DNA of 64,000 nt from Microbacterium aurantiacum (GCF_002872075.1 NZ_PGGU01000016.1:1-64000); one strand, 5' to 3'. Counted from the stretch's first letter, positions 7,193 through 16,463 are shown. The notes: a model not told the origin generated them from the sequence alone. Program-made: numbers and translations.

Positions 7193-9613
7193 ATGCCCGA
7201 AGGACAGGTGCTCGAGTTCACGCGCGTGACGAAGCGCTTCAATGATGTGACGGCGGTCTCCGACTTCTCCGCCCGTGTCGAGCCCGGTGTCGTCACCGCC
7301 TTCCTCGGCCCGAACGGGGCCGGCAAGACGACCACGCTGCGGATCCTGCTCGGTCAGGTGCGCGCGACGTCGGGAACGGCGACGATCGGCGGGGTTCCCT
7401 ACGCTGACCTCCGGCAACCGCTGCGCACGATCGGCGCGGTTCTGGAGGAGACTCCGTACCGGCCGCGTCGCACCGCGAACCGTCAGCTCACGATCGCCGC
7501 GAAGGCGAACGGCATCCCGCTGTCGCGGATCGACGAGGTGCTCACCATGGTCGGCCTGGCCGGCGAGGGCGAGACCCGTCTCGGCGGCTACTCGCTCGGC
7601 ATGCGTCAGCGCCTCAACGTCGCGACCGCCCTTCTCGGCGATCCGGGCGCGCTCGTCTTCGACGAGCCGGCGAACGGACTCGACCCGGAGGGCATCCGCT
7701 GGATGCGCCTGCTGATGCGCCGCCTCGCGGACGAGGGCCGCACCGTCCTGGTCTCCTCGCATGTGCTCAGCGAGGTCGAGCAGGTCGCCGACAACGTGCT
7801 CGTGCTCTCGAAGGGCCAGCTCGTGCTGGCGAGCGGCATCGAGAAGCTCGCCGATCCGGCCGCCGGCTCTGTCGTCGTGGATGCCGATGACCGGGCGGCC
7901 CTGACCGCAGCCCTCTCGGCTGCAGGATTCGATGTCGAGGTGCTCCGTTCCGGCCTGACCGTGCGCGGTGGCGACTCCGCGACGGTCGGCGCGGTCGCGG
8001 CGGCGGCGGGCATCGCCCTGAGCGCTCTCGTGCAGCGCGGGCCGACCCTGGAGGACGTCTTCATCGATCTCGTCCGCGGCGGTACGCTCGAGCCCCGCGC
8101 CGAGGCCGTGGCCTCGCAGCTGGTCGATCACGAGCGCAACGGCATGCTCGCGTCGCCGCCGGTCGGCGAGGTCGCGGATCTGCCTGACGAGCTGGACGCG
8201 GATGACCGGGGGGCGGTTGCCGAAGAGCCCGAAGCCGGGTCCTCCCTGAATGCCGCATCCATGGCGGCACCGGTTGCGGCCGGAGTGGCCACCGCGGGCG
8301 CGGCCGGGCTGTTCGGAGCGGTCGTCGCGGATCGGGCGGATGACGAGAGCGCATCCTCGGACGAGGATGAAGCGGACGCCGAGGCTTCGAACGGCGTCGC
8401 AGGGTTGTTCGGCGACGCCGTTGACGACGCCGCCCCCGCGGATGCGGGTGCAGGAGCCGTTTCGGACGAAGCCGTCTCTGACGAGGTCAGTACGGACGAC
8501 GTCACTGAGGACGACGTCGTTGTGGACGAGGGTGCGACAGAGGGCCTCGCGCCGACGGAGGCCGAGTCCGTCGATGTCGATGCAGCCGACGCCGAACCGG
8601 CATCGGAAGCCGAGGTCGCCGGAGACGCCGACGCCGACGCCGAAGCTCCCGCCGCGACTGGCATCGAATGGCACGCGGAATCGACGGACGAGACGGTCGC
8701 ATCCGCCGACGGGGACTACGACGCCACGTCTGAGCCGGAAGCGACCGACGACGGTGCGTCCGCCGACGAGGCATCCGACGCTCCGAAGCCCTCTTTCGAC
8801 GACATCCTGTTCGGCACGGCCGCCCCGGTGTCCGCGACGGCCGCGACGGCCGCCTTCTCCCCGGTCTTCGAGCCTGATGAGTCCGCTCACGAACCGGTGG
8901 ATGCTGACGCGACGGGAGACGCCGAGCCCGGGGACGCCGAGCCCGCCCAGGGCGATGCCGGACGCGAGAGCGAAGGCATCGAGCAGGCGCCCTCGACGGG
9001 CGAAGACGCACCTGTCGAGGCGAACGACGAGAGCCTGACCGACGCCGACGATGTCGACGGCGACGAGGAGCACGAGGGCATCGAGATCTTCGCCGCTCTC
9101 GGCGGCGATGACTCGCAGGGCGACTCCGACGACCACGGCGACGACGACTCGCACCGCGACTCCGACGAGCACGACGAGGGCGGAGCATCCGACGATGCCG
9201 ACCCGCGCTCCGCCGCGGTGTCCTCGATGCTCGCCGCAGCCGCACGCGCGTACTTCGAGGATGAGCCCAAGGATTACCCGCTGAGCCCGGCGCCGGCGGG
9301 CGCCGAGGGCGAGTCATCCACTGACGACCGCGCGCACTGGTCGGTCGCGACCACCGGCGTGATCGACACGGTTCCGCTCGCCGGCGCCGTCGTCGAGTCA
9401 CCGGCCGCTGAGCCCGAGGCGTCAGGCGACGACAGCGCCGAGCCGCAGGGTGACGAGCGCCCTGGCGAGCAGGAGCACGACGACCAGAATCAGGACGACC
9501 ACGGTCACGAAGACCACGGCGACGAGAACTACGGTCACGAGAATCACGGTCACGAGCACCACGATGAGCAGGGTCACGACCACCACGGCGACGAGCACCG
9601 TCACCACGACTGA
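7193..9613 (+). CDS. ABC ATPase with long acidic tail and His-rich C-terminus
   Basis: 806 residues starting at ATG 7193 after AAGGAGAGG. Residues 1 to about 300 form a BcrA/DrrA-type ABC ATPase: Walker A GPNGAGKTT (about 39-47), signature YSLGMRQRL, Walker B LVFDEP, then SSH in the H-loop, and the usual C-terminal regulatory part. From about residue 310 the protein is a low-complexity Asp/Glu/Ala/Ser tail of nearly 500 residues, with short hydrophobic Ala/Gly patches, ending in 45 residues that contain 15 histidines. Family members are normally about 300 residues and sit beside a permease gene; no permease is adjacent here. The tail is in one open frame, so it is not an obvious assembly artefact. 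Its function is unknown; metal binding by the His tail is an inference. Confidence 0.85.
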   Translation: MPEGQVLEFTRVTKRFNDVTAVSDFSARVEPGVVTAFLGPNGAGKTTTLRILLGQVRATSGTATIGGVPYADLRQPLRTIGAVLEETPYRPRRTANRQLTIAAKANGIPLSRIDEVLTMVGLAGEGETRLGGYSLGMRQRLNVATALLGDPGALVFDEPANGLDPEGIRWMRLLMRRLADEGRTVLVSSHVLSEVEQVADNVLVLSKGQLVLASGIEKLADPAAGSVVVDADDRAALTAALSAAGFDVEVLRSGLTVRGGDSATVGAVAAAAGIALSALVQRGPTLEDVFIDLVRGGTLEPRAEAVASQLVDHERNGMLASPPVGEVADLPDELDADDRGAVAEEPEAGSSLNAASMAAPVAAGVATAGAAGLFGAVVADRADDESASSDEDEADAEASNGVAGLFGDAVDDAAPADAGAGAVSDEAVSDEVSTDDVTEDDVVVDEGATEGLAPTEAESVDVDAADAEPASEAEVAGDADADAEAPAATGIEWHAESTDETVASADGDYDATSEPEATDDGASADEASDAPKPSFDDILFGTAAPVSATAATAAFSPVFEPDESAHEPVDADATGDAEPGDAEPAQGDAGRESEGIEQAPSTGEDAPVEANDESLTDADDVDGDEEHEGIEIFAALGGDDSQGDSDDHGDDDSHRDSDEHDEGGASDDADPRSAAVSSMLAAAARAYFEDEPKDYPLSPAPAGAEGESSTDDRAHWSVATTGVIDTVPLAGAVVESPAAEPEASGDDSAEPQGDERPGEQEHDDQNQDDHGHEDHGDENYGHENHGHEHHDEQGHDHHGDEHRHHD

Positions 9614-9633
9614 GCGCCGCCCTCTCGCGTGAC

Positions 9634-9669
9634 GAAGGCCCTCCGCACCCCGGGTGCCGGAGGGCCTTC
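9634..9669 (+). terminator. Intrinsic terminator-like hairpin
   Basis: Perfect 12-bp stem GAAGGCCCTCCG (9634-9645) and its complement (9658-9669) with a 12-base loop, 21 bases after the tailed ABC ATPase gene and before the end of the convergent hypothetical gene. Confidence 0.75.
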
Positions 9670-9689
9670 TCGTGTGCCGGCGGCCGCGC

Positions 9690-10139
9690 TCAGGCGGGGC
9701 GCGGCCGGATGACCGGGCGGCGACGACCGGCGTTGACCGGCGTGGGCGATGTCAGCACGATCTCCTCGACGTCGGCGGGCTCCGACGAGACGTCCAGGCG
9801 CAGCGCCTGCGTCAGGGCGAGTCCGTGGCTCGTCGTGAGGATGAGCCGGCCGTACTGCTCATCACCCTCGAGATCGATCACGACGCTCGGGCGCCGACGG
9901 CGGATGAGCACGAATTCGACCGTGCCCGCGGACTTCCAGCTTCCGGCCGCGAGGATGCCGGGGATGTGAGTCCCCGGGTTGGGCACGCCGCGCAACCACG
10001 TCCAGGCGTCATCGGTGAGCTGCACCTTGGTGATGGTGTCTCGGGCGATGAGGAGACTCTTCTTGTGGAAGGTCGCGGCGCGCTCGATCGGGGAGAGCAC
10101 AACTTCCAGTTGCGTCGAATCCAGCAGCAACGTCACCAT
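9690..10139 (-). CDS. Hypothetical protein, 149 residues
   Basis: Unrecognised soluble protein, no signal peptide or membrane helix. The pattern of short alternating beta strands (for example SLLIARDTITKVQLTDDAWTW) with a strand-rich middle resembles small pleckstrin-homology-like bacterial proteins, but I cannot name a family with confidence. The C-terminus is Arg/Pro-rich. A CAGACT sequence ends six bases before the ATG, so it may be leaderless. It converges with the tailed ABC ATPase gene. Confidence 0.7.
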   Translation of the reverse strand: MVTLLLDSTQLEVVLSPIERAATFHKKSLLIARDTITKVQLTDDAWTWLRGVPNPGTHIPGILAAGSWKSAGTVEFVLIRRRRPSVVIDLEGDEQYGRLILTTSHGLALTQALRLDVSSEPADVEEIVLTSPTPVNAGRRRPVIRPRPA

Positions 10140-10374
10140 GGGTCCAGTCTGCCAGCGCCTTCCCGCGAGTTGGCTGCAACTTGTTCACAGGAAGGCAACG
10201 ATCCGGTTGTCGGATCCGTCCGAGCGCCGCGCCGGCATGCCCGTTCAGCGGGACGGATGAGCGGGATCGCCCTAGACGAAAGTCACCCTCATCATTGGCC
10301 GAACATCGCTCTTGCAGCTTGGTATACCAGTGCGTCAAAGTGGAGTCGCGTCCCCCCGGGCGCTATCCCCAAAC

Positions 10375-10386
10375 GGGCTTCGGCCC
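10375..10386 (+). promoter_or_regulatory. UUCG tetraloop hairpin before peptide gene
   Basis: GGGC-TTCG-GCCC forms a very stable four-base-pair UUCG hairpin eight bases before the GAAGGA ribosome binding site of the 23-residue peptide gene. It could position or limit ribosome access. Confidence 0.4.
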
Positions 10387-10406
10387 ACCAGAAGAAGGAA
10401 TGAAAA

Positions 10407-10478
10407 ATGGACGCTGTACTCGGCCTCATCACCTCTCTCCTCAACACTCTCCTCGCCCTTCTGGGCCTCGGCGGCTGA
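10407..10478 (+). CDS. 23-residue hydrophobic peptide
   Basis: Very short gene encoding MDAVLGLITSLLNTLLALLG followed by LGG. ATG 10407 is preceded by GAAGGA (10394-10399) at a seven-base spacing, and the stop is followed within 18 bases by a strong terminator hairpin, so it has the outline of a complete stand-alone gene. The peptide is one amphipathic or membrane-spanning helix with a single acidic residue, like small membrane peptides, type I toxins or modulin-like peptides. Which of these it is cannot be decided. The 266 bases upstream (10140-10406) hold no other gene and would have to contain its promoter. Confidence 0.62.
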   Translation: MDAVLGLITSLLNTLLALLGLGG

Positions 10479-10495
10479 CCCGCCGCTGCACATCG

Positions 10496-10522
10496 CACCC
10501 CTGCGGCATCGCCGCAGGGGTG
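10496..10522. terminator. Terminator hairpin after peptide gene
   Basis: Perfect 12-bp stem CACCCCTGCGGC / GCCGCAGGGGTG with a three-base ATC loop. It lies between the 23-residue peptide gene and the convergent end of hemL and could serve both. Confidence 0.8.
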
Positions 10523-10544
10523 TCGTCGTCTCAGCCGGCAGTGC

Positions 10545-11861
10545 TCAGGCGGATGCTGCCGCGGTGGCCGCGATCGGAAGCGCAGCCTCGATCCGCTGAA
10601 GCTCCTGCTCGCCGTGCGCAGCGGTGAGGAACCAGGCCTCGAAAACGCTCGGCGGCAGGGCGATCCCCTGCTCGCGCATCGCGTGGAAGAAGGGCGCGTA
10701 GCGGAAGGACTCCTGCGCCTGCGCCTCGGCGTAGTCGCGCGGGGCGGATGCGCGGAACGAGGCGTTGAACAGGCTCCCCGCCTTCGCGACCGAGTGGGTC
10801 ACGCCGGCGTCGGCCAGCGCCGCGTCCAGCGCCGTGGCCACCCGATTCGCGGCGGCGTCGACCGTGGCGTAGACCTCCGGCGTCGCGAGCCGCAGCGTGG
10901 CCAGCCCTGCGGCGACCGACAGCGGGTTGCCCGACAGCGTGCCCGCCTGGTAGACCGGCCCGACGGGCGCGAGCAGGTCCATGATCTCCGCCCGGCCGCC
11001 GAGAGCAGCCAGCGGCATCCCTCCGCCCACGACCTTGCCGAAGGTGAAGATGTCGGGGACGAACTCCTCGCCGCCCTCGACCTGCAGGCCCCAGAACCCT
11101 GCCGGGTGCACCCGGAACCCGGTGAGCACTTCGTCGAAGATCATCAGCGCGCCGTACGCATGCGCGGTGTCGGCGATGAGCTGGTTGAACCCCGGGAGCG
11201 GGGCGACGACGCCCATGTTCGCCGCCGACGCCTCGACGATGACCGCCGCGATACGCGGACCGTGCTCGACGAAGACGGCCTCCAAGGCCGCCGGATCGTT
11301 GTACCCGATGACGAGCGTCTGTGCGGCGATCGCCGCGGGAACCCCCGCCGATCCGGGCAGCGCGAGCGTCGCGACGCCGGAACCCGCCTGGGCGAGCAGC
11401 CCGTCGGAGTGTCCGTGATAGTGACCGGCGAACTTCACCAGCAGGTCGCGACCGGTGGCGCCGCGCGCCAGACGGATCGCGGTCATCGTCGCCTCGGTGC
11501 CCGTCGACACCAGGCGCACGCGCTCGACGGGTCGGACCGAACCGACCCGGACACGGTCGGCGATGAGCTCCGCCAGCTCGACCTCGCCCTCGGTCGGCGC
11601 GCCGAAGGAGAGACCTCGGGTCGCGGCATCCTGCACCGCGGCGACGACCTCGGGGTGCGCATGACCGAGGAGCGCCGGGCCCCAGGACGCGACGAGATCG
11701 ACGTACTCTTTGCCGGCGGCGTCCGTCACCGTCGCCCCACGCGCCGAGGCGAGGAACCGCGGCGTGCCGCCGACCGAGCCGTAGGCACGAACCGGCGAAT
11801 TGACGCCGCCGGGGATCACCGCCCTGGCAGCGGAGAACAGGTCGTCATTGCGGTCGGTCAT
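10545..11861 (-). CDS. hemL: Glutamate-1-semialdehyde 2,1-aminomutase
   Basis: PLP enzyme (438 residues) that converts glutamate-1-semialdehyde to 5-aminolevulinate, the second step of the C5 heme pathway after HemA. The PLP lysine lies in [18 protein letters not shown] (Lys276); the N-terminal [11 protein letters not shown] and the [13 protein letters not shown] phosphate-binding segment are typical. GGAG precedes the ATG. It is the last gene of the minus-strand heme run, 25 bases after hemB. Confidence 0.97.
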   Translation of the reverse strand: MTDRNDDLFSAARAVIPGGVNSPVRAYGSVGGTPRFLASARGATVTDAAGKEYVDLVASWGPALLGHAHPEVVAAVQDAATRGLSFGAPTEGEVELAELIADRVRVGSVRPVERVRLVSTGTEATMTAIRLARGATGRDLLVKFAGHYHGHSDGLLAQAGSGVATLALPGSAGVPAAIAAQTLVIGYNDPAALEAVFVEHGPRIAAVIVEASAANMGVVAPLPGFNQLIADTAHAYGALMIFDEVLTGFRVHPAGFWGLQVEGGEEFVPDIFTFGKVVGGGMPLAALGGRAEIMDLLAPVGPVYQAGTLSGNPLSVAAGLATLRLATPEVYATVDAAANRVATALDAALADAGVTHSVAKAGSLFNASFRASAPRDYAEAQAQESFRYAPFFHAMREQGIALPPSVFEAWFLTAAHGEQELQRIEAALPIAATAAASA

Positions 11862-11886
11862 GGATGACTCCTCGAAAAAGCAGTGC

Positions 11887-12873
11887 TCAGCGACCGTCTT
11901 CGCGCAGCCAGCGCGCCGCTTCGGTCGCCCAGTAGGTCAGGACGGTGTCGGCTCCGGCGCGACGGATCGACAGCAGTGATTCGAGCACGGACGCGCGGCG
12001 ATCGATCCAGCCGTTGGCGGCGGCGGCCTCGATCATCGCGTACTCGCCGGAGACCTGATACGCCCAGACGGGGATGCTCACGGTGTCGCGCACCTCGCGC
12101 AGCACGTCGAGGAACGCCATCGCCGGCTTGACCATGACGATGTCCGCACCCTCCGCCTCATCGACGACGGCCTCGTGCACGCCCTCTCTGCGGTTGCCCG
12201 GATCGAGCTGGTACGTGCGGCGATCACCCTTCAGCTGAGAGTCCACGGCCTCCCGGAACGGCCCGTAGAAGGCGCTGGCATACTTCGCGGCGTAAGCCAG
12301 GAGCAGCGTCTGGGTGAAACCCTCGGCATCCAATGCGGCGCGCACGACGGCGACCTGGCCGTCCATCATCCCGGACAGGCCCAGCAGGTGCGACCCCGCC
12401 CGGGCCTGGGCGATCGCCATCGCGACGTAACGCTCCAGCGTCGCGTCGTTGTCGACCGAACCGTCGGCGGCGAGCACGCCGCAGTGCCCGTGATCGGTGA
12501 ACTCGTCGAGGCACAGGTCGGTCTGCACGACGAGCGCATCGCCGACCTCGGCGACGAGGGCTGCGGTGGCGACGTTCAGGATGCCGTCGGGGTCGTCCGC
12601 CCCCGAGCCGATCGCGTCGCGCACGGCCGGCACGCCGAAGAGCATCACCCCGCCGACGCCGGCTTCGGCCGCCTCGACCGCGGCGGCACGCAACGAGTCG
12701 AGGGAGTGCTGCAGGACACCGGGCATCGAGCCGATCGGCGACGACTCGCTGAGACCCTCGCGCACGAACATCGGAAGCACGAGATCTCCCGGAGCCAGCG
12801 ATGTCTCGCGCACGAGCGCTCGAACCGCCGGCGACTGGCGCAGCCGCCTCAGGCGGACATCGGGGAAGCTCAC
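11887..12873 (-). CDS. hemB: Delta-aminolevulinic acid dehydratase (porphobilinogen synthase)
   Basis: Condenses two 5-aminolevulinate molecules to porphobilinogen; 328 residues, normal length. Both Schiff-base lysines are visible: [15 protein letters not shown] and [11 protein letters not shown]. The active-site metal segment reads [14 protein letters not shown], so two of the three canonical zinc cysteines are kept and the middle one is Asp, an intermediate between zinc-type and magnesium-type enzymes that I recall from other actinobacteria. Its start overlaps the hemD stop by four bases. Confidence 0.97.
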   Translation of the reverse strand: MSFPDVRLRRLRQSPAVRALVRETSLAPGDLVLPMFVREGLSESSPIGSMPGVLQHSLDSLRAAAVEAAEAGVGGVMLFGVPAVRDAIGSGADDPDGILNVATAALVAEVGDALVVQTDLCLDEFTDHGHCGVLAADGSVDNDATLERYVAMAIAQARAGSHLLGLSGMMDGQVAVVRAALDAEGFTQTLLLAYAAKYASAFYGPFREAVDSQLKGDRRTYQLDPGNRREGVHEAVVDEAEGADIVMVKPAMAFLDVLREVRDTVSIPVWAYQVSGEYAMIEAAAANGWIDRRASVLESLLSIRRAGADTVLTYWATEAARWLREDGR

Positions 12874-13667
12874 GGCGCGAACTCGTCCGCCGCGTGCGGA
12901 AGTGTGAAATGCGAGACGGCGTCGATGAGGGCATCGACGGTCTGTCGATCCGCCACGACCGAGATCGGCAGTCCGGCCTTGCGGGCGTCGCTCGCGGTGC
13001 GGGGTCCGATGGCCGCGAGCAGCGTGTTGTCCGGGATGTCGGGGAACTGCTCGCGCACCTGCTCCGCGACGGAGCCGCTGGTGATGAGGATGGCGTTGAT
13101 GCGCCCGTTCTCGACGTCGCGCTTGATGCGCTCCGTGACCGGAACGCCCACCGTCCGATAGGCGACGACGCTCTGCACGTCGTGACCGGCCTCGATGAGC
13201 GACCGGGTGAGCACCGGCTTCGCGATCTCGCTGCGCAGTGTCAGGATGCGGCGCGGCTCGGACTCGAGTGCGATGAGCTGCGCGGCCATACCCTCGGCGG
13301 AGTTGTCGTCCTCCGGCACCAGGTCGACCTCATAGCCGACCGCCTGGAGGGCTGCCGCCGTGGTCTCGCCGACTGCGGCGATGCGTGTCGAGCGGGGAAC
13401 CACGGCCCGATGGGCGAAGAGCACATCGACCGTCGTCGCACTCGTGATCGTGAGCCAGTCGAACTCGCCGGCCGCCAATTGCTCCAGAGCGCGGTCGAGA
13501 GCCGCCTGGTCTGTGGTCGGTGCGAAGTTGATGAGCGGCGCGACGACGGGGACGGCGCCCTGGGTGCGCAGGCTGGCGGCGACGCCGTCGCCCCACGGCC
13601 CGCCACGGGGCACGAGTACGCGCCAGCCGTCGAGCGGTCGGTCTTGCTTGGAATCGGATGATGTCAT
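12870..13667 (-). CDS. hemD: Uroporphyrinogen-III synthase
   Basis: Cyclises hydroxymethylbilane to uroporphyrinogen III. 265 residues, two HemD-fold lobes; the fragments [15 protein letters not shown] and [17 protein letters not shown] are the recognisable C-terminal-lobe motifs in an otherwise poorly conserved family. It overlaps hemC upstream and hemB downstream by four bases each, so hemC-hemD-hemB are translationally coupled. Confidence 0.93.
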   Translation of the reverse strand: MTSSDSKQDRPLDGWRVLVPRGGPWGDGVAASLRTQGAVPVVAPLINFAPTTDQAALDRALEQLAAGEFDWLTITSATTVDVLFAHRAVVPRSTRIAAVGETTAAALQAVGYEVDLVPEDDNSAEGMAAQLIALESEPRRILTLRSEIAKPVLTRSLIEAGHDVQSVVAYRTVGVPVTERIKRDVENGRINAILITSGSVAEQVREQFPDIPDNTLLAAIGPRTASDARKAGLPISVVADRQTVDALIDAVSHFTLPHAADEFAP

Positions 13668-14659
13668 GAGGAAAGCTCTCGGGAGACGAGTTCAGCCGCC
13701 CCTTGTTCGAGCAGCCGACGGGCAACAGTCAACCCGAGCAGGCGTGCCGCGTGCATCGGGTCTGCACCATCGGCAGCATCCGCTCCATTGCCACTGCCGT
13801 TCCGACGAATATACTCCCCGTTCAGGGTCTCCGTGACGTCGAGTCCGATCCGGCGGCCGTCATCCGGCGAGTAGACGACCGTCCGGACACGCACGGACGC
13901 CCCGGTGACGACGGCGTGAGCGGCCATCGGCGCCTGGCACCCGGCGTCGAGACCCTCGAGGATCGCGCGTTCCACGGTGACGGCAAGGCGGGTCGGCTCG
14001 TCATCCAGCGCGGCGAGCGCGGCGAGCAGTTCGGCCGGAGCACCGGTCGTCGTCTCGACGGCCAGCGACCCCTGCCCCGGAGCCGTCGGCCATTCGGCCA
14101 GCCCGAGCTCCTCGCGCTTCAGTTCGGTGTCGGAATTCAGGCGCGACAGGCCGGCGGCCGCGAGGATCACGGCATCCAGTTCGCCCGAGAGCACGCGGGC
14201 CAGGCGCGAATCGACGTTGCCGCGGATGTCGACGACGGCGGCGTGCGGAGCCCTGCGGTGCACCTGCGCGATGCGCCGCGGAGAACCGGTGCCGATGGTG
14301 CTGCCTGCGCGCAGCTCGTGCAGCGGAGAGCCGTCGCGGGTGAGAACGACATCACGGGCGTCTTCACGGCTCGGCGTCGCCGCGATCACCAGGCCGTCCG
14401 GGATCGCGGTCGGCAGGTCCTTCAGCGAGTGCACGAGGATGTCGCACTCACCGGCGAGCAACGCCTCGCGCAACCGCGTCGCGAAGATGCCCTGGCCGCC
14501 GATCTCCGACAGCGAGGCGCGGTTTGTGTCGCCTTCGGAGACGATGGGAACGAGCTCGACCGCGCGGCCGGAGAGCTTCTCGATGGCGGTGGCGACATGG
14601 CCGGACTGCGCCAGCGCCAGTGCGCTGCGGCGGGTGCCCAGGCGGATCGGGGTGTTCAT
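13664..14659 (-). CDS. hemC: Hydroxymethylbilane synthase (porphobilinogen deaminase)
   Basis: Polymerises four porphobilinogens into hydroxymethylbilane. 331 residues from ATG 14659 (MNTPIRLGTRRSALALAQ); a longer frame upstream is only antisense-like Arg-rich sequence. The dipyrromethane cofactor cysteine is Cys241 in LDAGCQAPMAAHA; the DILVHSLKDLP and GTGSPRR motifs are intact. A Gly/Asn/Ala/Asp linker interrupts the C-terminal domain (about residues 290-305). The start lies five bases after the chdC stop. Confidence 0.96.
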   Translation of the reverse strand: MNTPIRLGTRRSALALAQSGHVATAIEKLSGRAVELVPIVSEGDTNRASLSEIGGQGIFATRLREALLAGECDILVHSLKDLPTAIPDGLVIAATPSREDARDVVLTRDGSPLHELRAGSTIGTGSPRRIAQVHRRAPHAAVVDIRGNVDSRLARVLSGELDAVILAAAGLSRLNSDTELKREELGLAEWPTAPGQGSLAVETTTGAPAELLAALAALDDEPTRLAVTVERAILEGLDAGCQAPMAAHAVVTGASVRVRTVVYSPDDGRRIGLDVTETLNGEYIRRNGSGNGADAADGADPMHAARLLGLTVARRLLEQGAAELVSRELSS

Positions 14660-14664
14660 CGCCA

Positions 14665-15342
14665 CTACTGGAGCACGTCGGCGATCTCGTCGAACCGGAG
14701 TCGGCGCCCCGTGTAGAAAGGCACCTCCTCCTTCACGTAGCGGCGCGCATCGGTGTAGCGGAGGTCGCGCATCAGGTCGACGAGCTCGGTCACGTCGTCG
14801 GCCTCGAGGGGAAGCAGCCACTCGTAGTCGCCGAGCGCGAAAGCCGCGACCGTGTTCGCGATGACGCCCGTGAACGCGGCGCCCTTGCGTCCGTGATCGG
14901 CGAGCATCTTGCGGCGGTCCTCTTCGGGCGCGAGGTACCACTCGGGCGTGCGCACGAACGGGTACAGGCACAGCCACTGCTTCGGTTCGACGCCGCGCAG
15001 GAAGCCGGGCACGTGCTGACGGTTGAACTCCGCGTCGCGGTGCACGCCCATGACGTTCCACACCGGCAGCAGCGTGCGCAGCAGCTCGGTGCGACGCAGG
15101 CGGCGCAGCGCCCGCTGCAGTTCTTCGGCCGTTTCACCGTGCAGCCAGACCATCAGGTCGGCATCGGCCTTGAGGCCGGAGACGTCATAGAAACCGCGAA
15201 CCCTGACCCCGGAGTCCTCGATGTACCCGACGATCGTCTCGAGTTCGGTCGCATCGGTCTCGGTGACCGGCATCTCGGGGTGGCGTCGCCACACGGCCCA
15301 GAGTGTGAAGCCGGACGGGTTCTCTTCGAGCTCTTCGGACAT
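14665..15342 (-). CDS. chdC: Coproheme decarboxylase
   Basis: Last enzyme of the coproporphyrin-dependent heme route (formerly HemQ): decarboxylates coproheme to heme b using peroxide. 225 residues of the chlorite-dismutase fold; the segment KQWLCLYPFVRTPEWYLAP carries the redox tyrosine and MLADHGRKG the proximal-His region, as in actinobacterial ChdC. A CAGACT sequence ends six bases before the ATG. Its presence with cgoX shows that this organism makes heme through coproporphyrin rather than protoporphyrin. Confidence 0.95.
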   Translation of the reverse strand: MSEELEENPSGFTLWAVWRRHPEMPVTETDATELETIVGYIEDSGVRVRGFYDVSGLKADADLMVWLHGETAEELQRALRRLRRTELLRTLLPVWNVMGVHRDAEFNRQHVPGFLRGVEPKQWLCLYPFVRTPEWYLAPEEDRRKMLADHGRKGAAFTGVIANTVAAFALGDYEWLLPLEADDVTELVDLMRDLRYTDARRYVKEEVPFYTGRRLRFDEIADVLQ

Positions 15343-15392
15343 GCTTCCAGTCTGCCTTCTTTACGAGAGGGCGGCGACCGGATGACCCTCCG

Positions 15393-15665
15393 TCAGCGCG
15401 AGAGCGCCCTGGCGATCACCCAGACCGCACCGCCGACGATCGCCGCGACTCCGACCGCCGCGGCGACGGCGCCGATCGGGTTGCGATCGGCGAACGTGCG
15501 TGCCTTCGCCGCAGCGCGCTGCGAAGCCTTCTCGATCCGGCGCGGGAAGTTGCCCTTCACCTCGATCGCCGCGAGGGCGGCCTTCAACTCGGCACGAGCC
15601 GAGGCGACAGGATCGATGATTCCGGCGGGCACGACGGTGCGGGGCGTGTTCTCAGATACGGTCAT
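15393..15665 (-). CDS. Small single-pass membrane protein, 90 residues
   Basis: Unnamed protein of the three-gene envelope cassette inside the heme cluster. Residues 1-62 are Ala/Arg/Lys-rich and helical (RAELKAALAAIEVKGNFP); one C-terminal membrane helix (IGAVAAAVGVAAIVGGAVWVI) follows, with a short basic end. It overlaps the holin-like gene by 14 bases. This arrangement matches the DUF3618-like small proteins that accompany holin-like and YtxH-like genes in actinobacteria; the assignment is tentative. Confidence 0.8.
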   Translation of the reverse strand: MTVSENTPRTVVPAGIIDPVASARAELKAALAAIEVKGNFPRRIEKASQRAAAKARTFADRNPIGAVAAAVGVAAIVGGAVWVIARALSR

Positions 15666-16059
15666 CGCCGGCGTCCTTCACGAGTCGGATGTCTTCAGCC
15701 ACGGCCTGCGCGGGATTCTGCCGCGCGAGGACCTTGCGGAACTTCAGGATGCCCAGCAGCGCGAAGAACAGCACGGCGAGCAGGAGGATGCCGAACACCG
15801 CCAGCGCCGAGAGCCACACCGGCCACCATGACGACAGCCCGGCGATCGCGAAGACGAGGATCACCGGCACAGCCCAGAACAGGAAGAAGAGCGCGACGAG
15901 GAACCAGACCGACCCGATCCCGGCATCCTTCGCGGTGCGCGAGATCCAGCTCTTCGCCGCGTCGACCTCGGCCTTGATCAGGTTGGTGACGAGCTCGGGC
16001 AGGTCGCCGAGCAGGGTCAGCAGGCTGTCGTCGGCGCGGTCGCGTTTCCCGCGGAGCAT
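15652..16059 (-). CDS. Holin-like (Phage_holin_3_6 family) membrane protein
   Basis: 135 residues with a polar helical N-terminus (LGDLPELVTNLIKAEVDAAK), two membrane helices (about residues 48-75 and 80-105) and a basic C-terminus. This is the architecture of the actinobacterial phage-holin-related family PF07332, a chromosomal envelope protein rather than a lysis gene; no lysin or phage genes are nearby. It shares one base with the YtxH-like gene and overlaps the 90-residue protein gene. Confidence 0.82.
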   Translation of the reverse strand: MLRGKRDRADDSLLTLLGDLPELVTNLIKAEVDAAKSWISRTAKDAGIGSVWFLVALFFLFWAVPVILVFAIAGLSSWWPVWLSALAVFGILLLAVLFFALLGILKFRKVLARQNPAQAVAEDIRLVKDAGDDRI

Positions 16060-16463
16060 CAGCTGCCGCTCTTCGCGGATCCTGAACCTGTCGTCGAGTT
16101 CTTCGCAGCCGGCTTGCCCGCCGACGGCTTCTTCGCTTCGGTCGCAGTGTCGTCCGCAGCCCGAGCGACGTCTTCGACGGCATCCTTGCCCGTCGCGATG
16201 ACGGAGTCGAGCTTATGACCGGGCGTGCCGGACCCGCTCACCGACTGGACGACCTTCACGGCGCCGTTCCAGACCGCGCCGGGAACGGCGGCGGCCTGCG
16301 ACCTCGCGAAGGTCTTGACCTTGTCGACCTGGTCCTGCACAGGGTCGAGGTTCCACACCTTCAGCCACTGCTTCTTGATCTGTTCATAGCGCTCGCGTCC
16401 GGCGCGCGTCCCGAGGACGTATCCGGCGCCGAGCCCGACGACGAGTCCGATCTTCCCCTTCAT
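16059..16463 (-). CDS. YtxH-like stress/envelope protein
   Basis: 134 residues: a Gly-rich N-terminal membrane segment (GLVVGLGAGYVLGTRAGRERYEQI), typical of YtxH-domain proteins, then a helical stretch and a Lys/Ala/Ser-rich tail. First gene of the three-gene cassette. The family is linked to the cell envelope and general stress in Gram-positive bacteria; no molecular activity is known. Confidence 0.78.
   Translation of the reverse strand: MKGKIGLVVGLGAGYVLGTRAGRERYEQIKKQWLKVWNLDPVQDQVDKVKTFARSQAAAVPGAVWNGAVKVVQSVSGSGTPGHKLDSVIATGKDAVEDVARAADDTATEAKKPSAGKPAAKNSTTGSGSAKSGS

Noticed and set aside
7091..9172. Minus-strand open frame of 693 codons opposite the tailed ABC ATPase
   Set aside because: Composition is Arg/Gly/Val antisense type with no motif; the plus-strand frame has an ATG, ribosome binding site and Walker motifs.
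10181..10627. 148-codon frame covering the micro-peptide region
   Set aside because: It would run through the terminator hairpin and into the hemL 3' end antisense, and its composition is Arg/Ser/Pro antisense-like.
15652..16059. Prophage holin
   Set aside because: No lysin, tail or integrase gene nearby; the family is common as a chromosomal envelope protein in actinobacteria.
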